This document shows, piece after piece, positions 48,901 to 57,747 of a stretch of DNA of 64,000 nucleotides. This stretch comes from Farysia itapuensis (taxonomy: Eukaryota; Basidiomycota; Ustilaginomycetes; Ustilaginales; Ustilaginaceae): the NCBI GenBank assembly GCA_023212645.1, contig JALBYC010000005.1, positions 186,001 to 250,000 on the forward strand, read 5' to 3'. Both the position numbers and the translations under genes were made by a program. Within the stretch, counting starts at the first letter, position 1, and each line of letters begins with the position of its first letter. The notes beneath the pieces were generated by a model, which saw nothing but the letters and a program-made list of their open reading frames with translations, did no database searches and was not told the origin of the DNA.

Positions 48901-51900
48901 ATTACCGCTCAAGCAGAACCATTGCCTGAGTTCCAGGCCGCATTCCAGCTTCTGTTCAGCAATACTGAAGCGGCCGCGATGGCTGACAGCGCAGACATGG
49001 AGCAGTCGTTCGAGCTTGAACCAAAGATGCTTAGCGTTTTCAGATCGCAAGAGCGCGACGTCCTGCCGGTCGGAACGAACACCGCTTTGCCGCAGATCCC
49101 GTTACTCTTTCCTCAGCCTTTACCCGTGTTGTCTTTACTTGATGCCACGAAGCTCTGCAACGAAGTTTCGCAAAAAGAAGATCGACGTGCGAGTCCCCAA
49201 CAGGGAACCACGGCAACAAATAGTCGTGACTTGACGCGGCATGTTGGTGGCTCACCTCTTGTCCGTTCCTCGGTCTTTTCTCCGACACCTGGCAGTAGAA
49301 GCCAACGCAATTTAACTTTCCCTCGTGTCTTCGAATGGAACTCGACTATTGCTGACGACGCAAGCAATGTCCTACGAGTCGGGAAGGAACTGGTGCTTCA
49401 AATTGTTCACGAACCCAGTCTTTCACTTCCCAACTCGCCAATGATGGCCAAAAGGTTTTCTCAGGACTTTGGACGGTCACCTCGACCGCTGTCTCAGATC
49501 TCGAAACGATCCAGTCTTCCTGCTTCGAATCGAAATTCGATGATTGACGTCGTTGTGCCCGTTCAGGTCGTGGTCAAATCTGCGACCCTTGAACGCATGA
49601 TTGATGTGCTGGTAATGGGCGTGACGCACATATCCCAAGCTGTGCCACAGACGAGCACCGACTACGCCGACTCGCTTGGAATCTCAACGCGCAAAACAAA
49701 GCTGAACATGGACCTGGAAGATTTTCGCATGACATTTCTGGCCACGTTCCGGAGCCTCTGCTCGCCTGTCGATCTCTTCGAACATCTCTGCAAGCGTTTC
49801 GTTGCGGCTGTCAACGCCAGTAAGGAGCTATCAGGTGCTGAGACATTCCAGACTTCAAGCCAATTTCCATCCTGGATTATGCTGAACCCAGTTGGCAGTC
49901 ATGCCGAGCCCACTGATTGGGAGATGGTGAACAACATTCGCATGGGTGTCGTACTTACGCTGCGCCTCTGGATCGAACGTTTTCCGCAAGACTTTGCCGA
50001 AGACGACAAATTATATCTCATGGTACTGACGTTCTTGCGGAAGCCACATGTGGATGCGTCGGCTGGAGTCCCTGACCAGCAGAAAGTGTCGATGGCCCTT
50101 GCACAGCTGAACAGCACTTTTGCCTCTTGCATTGTTGGTGCAAATGCGCGTTACGAAGATCGGTGGTACGCAAGCAAACAACCAGTGCAGATCACAGCGA
50201 CCGACGATCCTGCCGAATTCAACTTTGACGAAGCGACACCAGAAGGTCTGGTCGAATACCTCGAATCAATCGCCACCGTTTTCTTTGACAAAATTGTCGA
50301 TCGCGATCTTTTGGTGGCCAGCGAACTGTTCGAGAAGCAAGCCTGCTCGCCAACGGCCTGGTTTGCTGCAAAGCACGGCAAAGCATCCTTGAACGATGAT
50401 GATAAGCCCATTAACAGCATGTATACCTTGCTAGATACCCTGACTTCCACAGACGTGTCTTCAAAGGATGCTACCCTGCAGCAAAAGCTGCCAGCCGCAG
50501 TGCGAGACGCTCTTGCAGCACAAAGTCTGTTCCGAGGATGGATTGCCATACACATTATCGAGTCCGGTATCGGTCTTGTACGTCGCGAAGAAAGACTGCT
50601 CAAGCTGATCGACGCTCTGTGGATTTGTCGATCTCGCATGGCCAGACTTCGCAACGATGTTGTCACAGACACTAACAATGACGGCGTGCTAGATTCTTCT
50701 ATCGCGTTCCGCGAGCCGACCATCGGTTCTTTTGTCGAGAGCGCCATTGTCAGCACGCTCGGGTCATCGGAGTCTCGAATTTTCTTGCGGGCCTGGCAAG
50801 GTGTAGCCGTTACTAGGGGCGGAAAGGGTGATGGTCTGAGCGACTTGTTCCCCAAGGAAGTGGACCAAGCGATGCGAGCGACCATCGAGCTTTCTAGCAC
50901 ACCTGACATTGGCTGGGTTCTGGGCTGTCTGGCCGAAGCTACGACTCGTCCACCGGCCGTCGACAATGACGATGTGAACCTCATCGACTTTGACAAACGA
51001 CGAACTATCTGGGCTATTATTGATGGCGCGATGAAGGTGCGACCTGCGTGTAACAGCGCTGAGCTGATCGACCTCGCAGGAACTCGTCTCAAGCTCATGC
51101 AAACCGCTTTGACAAGGGTGTCATGGGATCGACGGGCTTTCAAAGATGATGCTGCCAACGAAATGCGTACAGCCCCTCCTCTTCCTACACCATCCAGTCT
51201 GCGAATAAGCAGCTCGGCCAAAGCGTTGTCTGGCGTATCTAAGCAGCAGCAAGAAAAACTACGACGAGACCGTCTCGCACTGGAAGCGTTAGAGTCTTCT
51301 TTGGCCGGCCCGGCCATTTCCTCGCGAATGTCCAGCATGCCTTCCAGTGGCAGTCGTTCGCCCGCAATACCTTCACAATCATCGAGCAACACTCTGCAGT
51401 TCGGAGGAACCCAAAGTCCGCAGGTTCCGCCGCCGGATAAGGCAGCTATGAGGTCTAAGCGTATGACAGCCCTGTTCAAAGGAGCAGTTCGACCGCTGAT
51501 GGCATCAGAAAAGTCAGACGTGCCCGCAAGAAGCGTCTCGGAGCTCATGCGACTTACACCGCTGCAAAAACCCTCGATTGTCGCCGGTTTGGGCGGAGCA
51601 CAGGTGTTGGCGTGGAACAACTCCCAGCGCTCTTACGTGTTCCACCTGACATCGGAAGAAGGGGCCAAGTACCTCCTACAAGCTCCGTCAGCATTGGAGC
51701 TGAACGAGTGGATCTCGCAGATTAGCAAAGTGGCGGGAGAATTAGGCCCGCGCACGCGGGCAGCTGACCCCCATCGTCCCGGGGCACCTGTACGGTCCAA
51801 GTCTGGAGGCGCGGCTGTGTACGGACGCCCACTCCGCGAGGTGGTGGAGCGAGAAGGACTTTCCGTGCCGGTTGCTATGGAGCGAATGTTCGCCGAAGTC

Positions 51901-53262
51901 GAGGCTCGAGGTCTTCGCGAGGTGGGCATCTACCGGATCTCCGGATCAAAAGTCACGGTGGATGGTTTGCGACGTGCGTGGGACGAATTGCCGTCTGATG
52001 CGATTGATCTGGCCGACGGCGAATTCAGCGACATCCACACGATCACGGGAGCTGTCAAGACTTGGCTACGCGAGTTGCCTGATCCAGTGATCACACATGA
52101 CTCGTACGACGCCATTATTGCGACCAATGATATGGAGAACGATGACCGACTGTATGCGATGCGTGACATCATCTGGCGCCTTCCCAAATGTCACTTTGAC
52201 ATGCTGCGTCGGACAGCTGAGCATCTGGCTCGCGTCATCGAAGAGGGGGAACACAATAAAATGATGTCGCACACTATCGGTCTCATTTTCGGAACCTCGC
52301 TGCTCAACCCTCCGCCTGGACCATCCAGTGTCGCTATCGGGTTTGGCAATATTGGCAAAGCGGCAAATGTGGTCAAGACAATCGTGACGATGTACGAATG
52401 GCTGTTTGAACCCGAGCCAGAGCCGGAGGTGCAGTCGACTCTAGCCGAGGAGGCGAGTGAAGCGGACGCTTCGGCTGTCACTGACGGTCAAAAGATTGTA
52501 GAAGAGTCTGCCTCAAGTGATACTCAATATGCTCCGGTCGCCGACTTCGGCGCGGGAAGTACGATGACGGAACCGCTGCTTGACGAGGAGGAAGAAGGTG
52601 AAGTGCCGGAACTCGTTGAGCAGCCGCGGCGAAGCGGCAGACGCAGGCCATTGACCATTGTGGGCATGGACAGCCTAGGATTGCACGAGCAAGCGATGCT
52701 GCGCAGCTGCAGCGAAGACAACAACGAAGCAGAGACGCTTTCGAGCGACCCTATGGACGTGGTCTCCGACACACTCCGCAGTCTGGACCCTACTGACGCA
52801 CCAACCACAAACACAGACGACACCGCCGGGATGCCGACTATTGTCCTGTCGCGCGACGACGATGGCGATGACGATGAGATGCGTTCTTCCTCTTCGTCTG
52901 TTGATAGCAGAACAGGCGTAGACGAAGCTCTGGAGAAATTGACAGCCAGCGCTTCCCTCGACGATGCCTCTGAAAGTGAAAGCAACAGTCTGGCCCAAGC
53001 AACCCCACGCCCAGCCAGGGAGCGTCCGCCAAACAGTCTGACTCCCGGAGGCGGATACCGTGACAGCATCTATTCGTCGTATTCCATCTACGCAGACACG
53101 CTGGACAATATGAAGCTTGAAAGCCAGACATCGGCTTCTAGCATGGTCGCCAAACGTCGTTCAGCCATGATTCTCCCTTCTACACCCACAATATCCGCGC
53201 CACCCGCTCAATCGACCGACACAGAGACCCCGTCATCCTCGCAACATCCTCATGTGCTGTAG
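45934..53262 (+). CDS. BEM2: Bem2-type Rho GTPase-activating protein (PH, RasGEF-like, PH, RhoGAP)
   Basis: 2,442 residues from ATG at 45934. Order: disordered Ser/Gln-rich N-terminus (1-400); PH-like segment with GFLSRN, WKPYRVVLQDGRLLFYK (about 403-475); a long helical region; RasGEF-N-like domain (about 1218-1400, with DFRMTFLATFRSL and VVLTLRLWIERFPQDF); divergent RasGEF-like region (about 1425-1720); PH domain (about 1842-1935, with WNNSQRSYVFHL and ELNEWISQI); and RhoGAP domain (about 1966-2122) with GIYRISGS, where R2001 is the arginine finger, then KTWLRELPDPVI. The acidic tail is Ser-rich. This order is that of yeast Bem2 (2,167 residues), a GAP for Rho1/Cdc42 that limits polarity, budding and wall signalling. 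All expected catalytic elements are present. One uninterrupted 7.3-kb exon. Confidence 0.93.
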   Translation: MPSTPGQSAHHGSVQQQQAVPPAASASTHNHAMGRSQSAFNFLLSKAKAPFSSSSSTSGLNASTSLSSLNAAAEQEQNDVDHQLQYHRQLQTDHAFPHAPPPIATRSSGNASSRAARASTSETQVAPRPSMPFSKSSYSEETSASPSKKGFFGGMSRDKKSSSSSSTSKLPAPQRPNATQSPLTKGARQESSPTTYAQFSKSQSDLHARPTMSSPNSHLAELPRVPGPYQQQSASTDRSRFLRSPSPAMNFSRSVDDLSSSVPGSSSPFPSSPGHEEGESAMGSSSVANLGEQGIAAQGNWRPSDIGTIAPAPQQPSHRTKAANGAGNSSSQIATSTAPVQSLSTPVRADGKHSRKLSKLTGKDITGRGVVASSLAATLGLTQAPMMQSSFSQSAAMPVALPHGATFQGFLSRNANISLSVAQLNEHDSKGKDREKDIGKGWKPYRVVLQDGRLLFYKPSSNHADEVKALFPSSLIRHSPLNGPSLQDSLTAISPETLVKGGLSKSELLLATSKTAEMPSSQPPANMRPKPPLMASSSSKSVPLASESSVPEIAPTRAWIGPGRHPDLVLVDHIEPPKHWVDRILRGTIEALADEYVRGTQIPQPSHNVQESGEHHDAEIFVLTVLCGSVVSGQTAEQDRFADFLSSVLRKAQSLHEAQGVKFDGTCKVRLEILCGAVLQAGLAARHDTVLQSLSKAGGMDPTVFGTMVQASQNQHAPLTQVKPLQDWVAIIADRPESQREELRELRTSLAISDDLLLRLEPLEIAQQIQVYHACCLASLCHGQLTMSDVLKNAASSSSAGLFSFDPTTPHPITKLALSHLLRLDPAQSESFAANSQVGARHRASVLRHWIAIASYLLSLGDIAGWLAVSAALCSRAVIRLEQTWRYLAEGDRLLVAREWGPVLSSLSWLEGPPIPVRSQFTTNGHYSLPEGEDSRSTASIPYLGSSMHRLLFQRGGTSIEMAANAGYAANFAHDISEWQTSWLTGPVSITAQAEPLPEFQAAFQLLFSNTEAAAMADSADMEQSFELEPKMLSVFRSQERDVLPVGTNTALPQIPLLFPQPLPVLSLLDATKLCNEVSQKEDRRASPQQGTTATNSRDLTRHVGGSPLVRSSVFSPTPGSRSQRNLTFPRVFEWNSTIADDASNVLRVGKELVLQIVHEPSLSLPNSPMMAKRFSQDFGRSPRPLSQISKRSSLPASNRNSMIDVVVPVQVVVKSATLERMIDVLVMGVTHISQAVPQTSTDYADSLGISTRKTKLNMDLEDFRMTFLATFRSLCSPVDLFEHLCKRFVAAVNASKELSGAETFQTSSQFPSWIMLNPVGSHAEPTDWEMVNNIRMGVVLTLRLWIERFPQDFAEDDKLYLMVLTFLRKPHVDASAGVPDQQKVSMALAQLNSTFASCIVGANARYEDRWYASKQPVQITATDDPAEFNFDEATPEGLVEYLESIATVFFDKIVDRDLLVASELFEKQACSPTAWFAAKHGKASLNDDDKPINSMYTLLDTLTSTDVSSKDATLQQKLPAAVRDALAAQSLFRGWIAIHIIESGIGLVRREERLLKLIDALWICRSRMARLRNDVVTDTNNDGVLDSSIAFREPTIGSFVESAIVSTLGSSESRIFLRAWQGVAVTRGGKGDGLSDLFPKEVDQAMRATIELSSTPDIGWVLGCLAEATTRPPAVDNDDVNLIDFDKRRTIWAIIDGAMKVRPACNSAELIDLAGTRLKLMQTALTRVSWDRRAFKDDAANEMRTAPPLPTPSSLRISSSAKALSGVSKQQQEKLRRDRLALEALESSLAGPAISSRMSSMPSSGSRSPAIPSQSSSNTLQFGGTQSPQVPPPDKAAMRSKRMTALFKGAVRPLMASEKSDVPARSVSELMRLTPLQKPSIVAGLGGAQVLAWNNSQRSYVFHLTSEEGAKYLLQAPSALELNEWISQISKVAGELGPRTRAADPHRPGAPVRSKSGGAAVYGRPLREVVEREGLSVPVAMERMFAEVEARGLREVGIYRISGSKVTVDGLRRAWDELPSDAIDLADGEFSDIHTITGAVKTWLRELPDPVITHDSYDAIIATNDMENDDRLYAMRDIIWRLPKCHFDMLRRTAEHLARVIEEGEHNKMMSHTIGLIFGTSLLNPPPGPSSVAIGFGNIGKAANVVKTIVTMYEWLFEPEPEPEVQSTLAEEASEADASAVTDGQKIVEESASSDTQYAPVADFGAGSTMTEPLLDEEEEGEVPELVEQPRRSGRRRPLTIVGMDSLGLHEQAMLRSCSEDNNEAETLSSDPMDVVSDTLRSLDPTDAPTTNTDDTAGMPTIVLSRDDDGDDDEMRSSSSSVDSRTGVDEALEKLTASASLDDASESESNSLAQATPRPARERPPNSLTPGGGYRDSIYSSYSIYADTLDNMKLESQTSASSMVAKRRSAMILPSTPTISAPPAQSTDTETPSSSQHPHVL

Positions 53263-53341
53263 ATACGCAATTGTAAACTCCGCAACACAATAGACTCGTG
53301 CAACATTGTGATGTATATTATAGACTGGCCGTAGCTTGTGC

Positions 53342-54196
53342 TCAGGAAAATTCGTCATCGTCGTCGTCGACCGAGTATCTGGGCGGCCCGTTGTAGTTCC
53401 GTCGACCGTGTGTGGGTTGACGTGGCGGAGTTGCTTGAGATTGTGAGTCTACAGCATCGAATGTACTTTCCTCGCGGTCTAGGAATTCGGACTGCGAGGC
53501 CAATGGGGTGTACGACAAGGACGGCGATCGTGGTGGCTGGACAGACGATGACAACCGTGACCTCGCATATTGGTACTGCAAATCGAGGTCTTCTTGCACC
53601 TTGTTCTCTTTCTCCACGTCGGATGGCGCCCTTAGCGCTTTGAGATGTGTGAACGCTGTGCCGAAGAAGGGCCGAAGCTCTGCAATTTCGTGGGCCGAGA
53701 TGTTGGTCATTTGCAGGTGGACGCTGTTGAGCATCGACACACCGGACAGAATCTTGCTCTGTCGTGTTTGGCGGATGTCTTTGAGCAATGCGCGGACTCG
53801 AGTGCTGTTGGGCACATCGTTGGACGCTTCCGTCAGCACAGTCTGGGCCATTCCTAGCCAGTAGTGTGGCAACTCGGCAAACCCGGCGCTCGTTGACTCC
53901 GCTTTGAGAGTTTCGGTGAGACTCTCTGCAGTCAGCCAGGGGGGCGGGACCAGGATAGCCTTCTTGCGACGTTTGAGATAGACAGCCACCCATAATGGGA
54001 CGACAGCAGGCGATGGTGGTCGAAATGGACCATACAGCCCGCCCAAGAGTCTGACTCTGTCAATGGACACCAGAGGGATGATTGTGATGTTAGTGGAAGG
54101 CAAAGAGGTGGTCGCCAGCTCGAGCTCAGATACACTGACGCCGCGCACACCGACGAGCGACGTGGCCAAGCTTGAGGCTGACAAGAAGGACGACAT
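53342..54196 (-). CDS. PSF2: GINS complex subunit Psf2
   Basis: 284 residues. The GINS core fills about 30-190: LPSTNITIIPLVSIDRVRLLGGLYGPFRPP, then PLWVAVYLKRRKKAILVPPPWLT, ELPHYWLGMAQTVLTEASND, and RVRALLKDIRQTRQSKILSG, each matching the Psf2 pattern P-x-W-hydrophobic-A-hydrophobic-x-L-K-x-x-x-K...P-x-W-L. The C-terminal 80 residues are Ser/Pro/Asp-rich and lineage specific; yeast Psf2 has 213 residues. GINS (Sld5, Psf1-3) joins Mcm2-7 and Cdc45 to form the replicative CMG helicase. Its stop is 79 bp from the BEM2 stop, and it is divergent from TVP38 across 181 bp. Confidence 0.93.
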   Translation of the reverse strand: MSSFLSASSLATSLVGVRGVSVSELELATTSLPSTNITIIPLVSIDRVRLLGGLYGPFRPPSPAVVPLWVAVYLKRRKKAILVPPPWLTAESLTETLKAESTSAGFAELPHYWLGMAQTVLTEASNDVPNSTRVRALLKDIRQTRQSKILSGVSMLNSVHLQMTNISAHEIAELRPFFGTAFTHLKALRAPSDVEKENKVQEDLDLQYQYARSRLSSSVQPPRSPSLSYTPLASQSEFLDREESTFDAVDSQSQATPPRQPTHGRRNYNGPPRYSVDDDDDEFS

Positions 54197-54377
54197 GGGG
54201 GCGAGGAGCTAAAAGTGTTGGTCTCTCAAAACGCGCCAATAAACGCGGTACTACGCGGTTGTTCACTTTCTGGCGACCTAACAGAAAATTGCACTACAAA
54301 ATTGCCAAAACGTGGAAACGTCAAAGCGCCACACTCGAGAACCAACACCGGTCTGCAACCACGACTTGTCCCCAACA

Positions 54378-55442
54378 ATGGCTGCCATGGACAGTGTGCG
54401 GCTGTTGTGGGACCAGACGCATGACTATGCTCGCAAGACCTACGCACAGTTCTGCTCCTTGCCGCGGGAGCAGCGCTACGTCGTGTACGCTTTGGCGGCT
54501 GTTAAGGCATTCTTGATACTCGTCGTACTATATATTGGACCAGCAGTCATTTTCAACGATACAGCCAAGGTGGCCATCTGGCTAAGCTCGCAATGGTTTG
54601 GTGCCTGGTTGGTGGCGGCTATGGTGGTTCTTGTCAGCTTTCCCCCGCTAATCGGATACGGAACTGCCATTACGTTGTGCGGTCTTGGGTGGGGCGTCGA
54701 TGCACCCGCCACTGGATCTCACGCCGCTCTGACAGGCTCTCTACTACACGCCTGGCTTCTAGCGTCTTCCGCATGCTTATTGGGCGCCACAGTCAGCTTC
54801 TTGACACTCCGCTGGCTGATTCGGGCTAGCACTTCGCCTCACAGCCAAACGGACAGACGAGCAAGCAAGCACCTGGCGTGCATTCAAACCGTCCTAGACG
54901 ATCCCAAATTCGTAGCCATGTCAGAAGCTGTTCGTCGCCGCGGTCTGAGCATGGTAGTCCTTATTCGCTTCTGCCCCTTTCCGTTCTGCTATTCCAATCT
55001 CTTCTTCGCCAGCCTCGGGGACACGGCCGTGCCCTTTAGCCATTTTTTCATCGCAACGGCGTTGATCACACCCAAATTGTTCTTGCACGTCTTTGTGGGC
55101 GCACGCATGTTTGAGCTGATGGATTCAGATCGTCGGGCCAAGCTTGACGGGTGGGCAAAATTGGCCAACGTCACCTACATTGCCCTTGGCACGGCTGTCG
55201 GAGCTGCGACCGGTTGGCTTGTCTACCGCGAAACGAAAAAGATCCTCGACCAAATGGAACTCGAGCAACTCAACCAGCACGATCTCGAGTCTGCCACCAG
55301 TCCAGCCCCGTATCGCGATCAAGGCAATGCAGACTCACGGCAGTCTCCATTCATCCTCGATTCAGACGACGAAGAAGATATCGCGCCGAACAAGGCCGCC
55401 TCTCGTTCACAACAACACTTATTAGCTTCACATGCAACATGA
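54378..55442 (+). CDS. TVP38: Tvp38-type VTT-domain Golgi membrane protein
   Basis: 354 residues from ATG at 54378. Several transmembrane segments are seen (for example VVYALAAVKAFLILVVLYIGPAV, WFGAWLVAAMVVLVSFPPLIGYGTAI, HAWLLASSACLLGATVSFLTLRWLI, LANVTYIALGTAVGAATGWLV). The VTT/SNARE-associated motif R-x-CPFPFCYSNLFFASLGDT-x-x-x-FSHFFIAT lies at about 217-245, a hallmark of Tvp38/TMEM64-type DedA proteins. Tvp38 resides in late Golgi vesicles; the VTT fold is now associated with lipid scrambling. The tail is acidic. It converges with the transporter gene with only 39 bp between stops. Confidence 0.9.
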   Translation: MAAMDSVRLLWDQTHDYARKTYAQFCSLPREQRYVVYALAAVKAFLILVVLYIGPAVIFNDTAKVAIWLSSQWFGAWLVAAMVVLVSFPPLIGYGTAITLCGLGWGVDAPATGSHAALTGSLLHAWLLASSACLLGATVSFLTLRWLIRASTSPHSQTDRRASKHLACIQTVLDDPKFVAMSEAVRRRGLSMVVLIRFCPFPFCYSNLFFASLGDTAVPFSHFFIATALITPKLFLHVFVGARMFELMDSDRRAKLDGWAKLANVTYIALGTAVGAATGWLVYRETKKILDQMELEQLNQHDLESATSPAPYRDQGNADSRQSPFILDSDDEEDIAPNKAASRSQQHLLASHAT

Positions 55443-55481
55443 TACCACAGCACCACAGTGACATTTCTTGACCATTCATTG

Positions 55482-57089
55482 CTACCCAGCGTGCTCCGTT
55501 TGCGGGTCTGTGCTGGCAAGGGCCTCGTACGGTTGCTGGAATAAGCGGTGGACATCGCTGAGGCTGACGCCCTTCATTTCGGGCAGGCGGTAATAGGTAA
55601 AGACCCAGCTGAGCATGGCTACAACTGCGTATACAGCAAAACTACCCGAGGGTGTAATCCACTTGACTAGGTGCAGGAAAGTGGATGAGATCAGCAAGTT
55701 GGCTGACCAGTTGGTGGCCGTAGCCAGTCCAGCTCCGGTGCTGCGTACATCGCCTGCAAAGACCTCTGACTGAATCAGCCACGGAATGATGCCCATGCCG
55801 AGGGCGTAGTTGAGTGTAAAGATGATCATGAAGACGAGCGAGAGGTATGGCCAAGCCGAGTGGCTTTGTACAGTGGGAGCAGCCGAGTCCGTCGCCTTGG
55901 TGCTGACCAAGTCGATAAGACTGAAGCTGAGGCTGAGGAAAACCAGCGAGATAGCCATACCCGCCGTCGTCCACAGCAACAGCTTTCTTCTTCCCCACGT
56001 GTCCAGGTATCGCAAAGCCGTCACCGTTCCGACAAAATTAGCAACGGCGATGCCAACCGCAGCGGCGTTGGGATTATCAACAAAGCCAGCCATCAACAGC
56101 AGCCGTCCGGAAAAGTACATGAGCGAATTGAATCCCACAAGCTGTTGGAATAACTGTAGGCCGCACGCGAGAATGAGCGCTTGGCGATTGGCCGGTTCGT
56201 GCCAGAGCAGTTTGAGCTTTGACCGAGCTTTGGTTGCCGAAGTGAGCAGGGGTGCGACGCGGTTGGAGATGGCGGGGAACGGAGCTGCAGGCTGGTCTGG
56301 GTCTGCTTGTTGTGTGGTTGCGCCTTGCATGCTGTCAGCGATTCGATCGATTTCGGCGTCAATGTCTGCGCCAGTGGCGGCGGGATAGATGCGTTGAAGA
56401 ACGTGTCGAGCGCGGATTATGCGGCCGCGCGCCACGAGCCAGCGTGGCGATTCATCTAGGTAGAAAAGACCACCCAGTTGTACAACTGCGGGGATAGCAC
56501 CGGCTAGTACCATCCAGCGCCAGCCATGAGGCAGGTTGTAAAACGCTGCGTCCACAATATAGGCGATGACCTGCCCGCCGGTAACGAGTAGGCTGTTGAT
56601 GCCGACAATACGACCACGCACCCTGCTTGGCGCTACTTCGGCCAGATATGTCGGTACGACCATACTTGTCATACCAACGCCGAGACCGACCAGGATGCGT
56701 CCGAGTACGAGCTCACGTACCACCTGCGAGGCGCTCTGCTCCAGACTGCCCAGCAGGAATAGTACGCCGGATAAGACCATCACCTTCTTGCGGCCAAGCC
56801 AGTCGGCCATTCGGCCTGCCACTATCGCGCCGATGATCGCTCCCAGTGTTGTGGCAGAGACAATGAGTTCTTGCTCGCCCTCGCTGAGTTCGTGGCCCAA
56901 GTCAGCGTGGATGGCAACCAGCATTCCGCTAGCCATGCCTGTATCCCATCCGAATTGCAGCCCTCCCAGACATGCAACGCCAGCAAGCCGCGCCAAGTAC
57001 GCTGTCGAGCTTGCGACCGTGTCGTCAAGTGCCATCGCATCTAGTGGCACATCTTCCTCCTCGTCGGACGTTTGCTCCCCCGGCCGCAT
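55482..57089 (-). CDS. MFS sugar/inositol transporter (Itr1-like)
   Basis: 535 residues from the first ATG at 57089. Twelve transmembrane helices and sugar-porter signatures are seen: GGLQFGWDTGMASG, GRMADWLGRKK, GRILVGLGVGMTSMVVPTYLAEVAPSRVRGRIV, ESPRWLVARG, and QLFQQLVGFNSLMYFSG. The helix-1/helix-5 wording (DTGMASGMLV, GGQVIAYIVDAAF) is closest to myo-inositol/H+ symporters, but the substrate is not certain. The frame stays open 54 codons further upstream to about 57251 without an ATG, and that segment (with SFRITSPSELSVELDEFE) looks coding, so the true start is probably a spliced upstream exon. Total length would then be at least 589 residues. Confidence 0.85.
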   Translation of the reverse strand: MRPGEQTSDEEEDVPLDAMALDDTVASSTAYLARLAGVACLGGLQFGWDTGMASGMLVAIHADLGHELSEGEQELIVSATTLGAIIGAIVAGRMADWLGRKKVMVLSGVLFLLGSLEQSASQVVRELVLGRILVGLGVGMTSMVVPTYLAEVAPSRVRGRIVGINSLLVTGGQVIAYIVDAAFYNLPHGWRWMVLAGAIPAVVQLGGLFYLDESPRWLVARGRIIRARHVLQRIYPAATGADIDAEIDRIADSMQGATTQQADPDQPAAPFPAISNRVAPLLTSATKARSKLKLLWHEPANRQALILACGLQLFQQLVGFNSLMYFSGRLLLMAGFVDNPNAAAVGIAVANFVGTVTALRYLDTWGRRKLLLWTTAGMAISLVFLSLSFSLIDLVSTKATDSAAPTVQSHSAWPYLSLVFMIIFTLNYALGMGIIPWLIQSEVFAGDVRSTGAGLATATNWSANLLISSTFLHLVKWITPSGSFAVYAVVAMLSWVFTYYRLPEMKGVSLSDVHRLFQQPYEALASTDPQTEHAG

Positions 57090-57499
57090 AGTTGCTTGCA
57101 CTCGATCGTGCGAGGGCTCAAACTCGTCCAGCTCCACACTCAGCTCAGACGGCGAGGTAATGCGAAACGAGGGCAGCGGAAGTAATGGCCCTCCCCGCTT
57201 GTCCTTGCTTTCCCGCGGTATCTTGGGCAGCAAAAAGGCCGACACGCCCACTCAGCACGCGATAGAGAGATGGCGAAACAAACGCCTTCATCAAACACGT
57301 CTCTCCACATATTTCACCTTTTCGCAACACAGCAACACCAGACAAGACTGTAGCGCTTTCGACAACATGTTGTTGCTAGTCCGCAGACATGCCCAGTACA
57401 AGATCAAAAAACTAAACGCTCATGCTCCGTCATTGTATTGACCATATTGTCTCTCAACCACTTCCATGTACTGCATGTACATGGTCTTGTCGAGAAAAA
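57090..57499. other. Region upstream of the transporter and downstream of tRNA-Arg
   Basis: The left part (57090-57251) is probably unrecognised coding sequence of the transporter's 5' end. The rest holds no recognised feature apart from the short A-tract at 57495-57499, the poly-T terminator of the tRNA on the minus strand. Confidence 0.4.
57495..57499 (-). terminator. Pol III terminator of tRNA-Arg
   Basis: Five T on the minus strand (AAAAA on plus) directly follow the acceptor 3' strand, the minimal Pol III stop signal. The first T would also be the discriminator base if CCA is added right after it. Confidence 0.7.
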
Positions 57500-57602
57500 G
57501 GCGACGGCGGGACTCGAACCCGCAGCCTTAGAGTGTATTTTCTTAACATGAGCGCGTTATTCCAATAGAAGCTCTATGCGCTAGCCATTGCGCCACGACG
57601 CC
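57500..57602 (-). tRNA. tRNA-Arg(UCU) with a 31-nt intron
   Basis: The minus strand folds as a cloverleaf. Acceptor stem GGCGTCG/CGTCGCC (one U5:U68 mismatch), D-stem GCGC/GCGC with loop AATGGCTA, anticodon stem TAGAG/CTCTA with loop CTTCTAA giving anticodon UCU, variable loop AGGCT, and T-arm GCGGG-TTCGAGT-CCCGC. The intron (plus-strand 57535-57565) interrupts the loop after position 37, the usual eukaryotic site; intronic AGAA can pair with TTCT of the anticodon loop. The internal promoters, A-box TGGCGCAATGG and B-box GGTTCGAGTCC, are intact. A T5 run directly after the gene is a Pol III terminator. Confidence 0.93.
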
Positions 57603-57747
57603 ATTTACGCCAGCCTTGGCGGCACATTGCATACAGAATCTCTAACTTTTTTGCTCATTTTCTGCCGACCAAATTTGAGATATCTCACACCTCAACACAT
57701 TCGATTTGTTCGAGAACTTTTGGCATATCGATGTGAGAAGAGTGCAT

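Noticed and set aside
50151..51620. 489-codon antisense frame inside BEM2.
   Set aside because: It is a shadow of the BEM2 frame in GC-rich sequence and has no recognisable domain.
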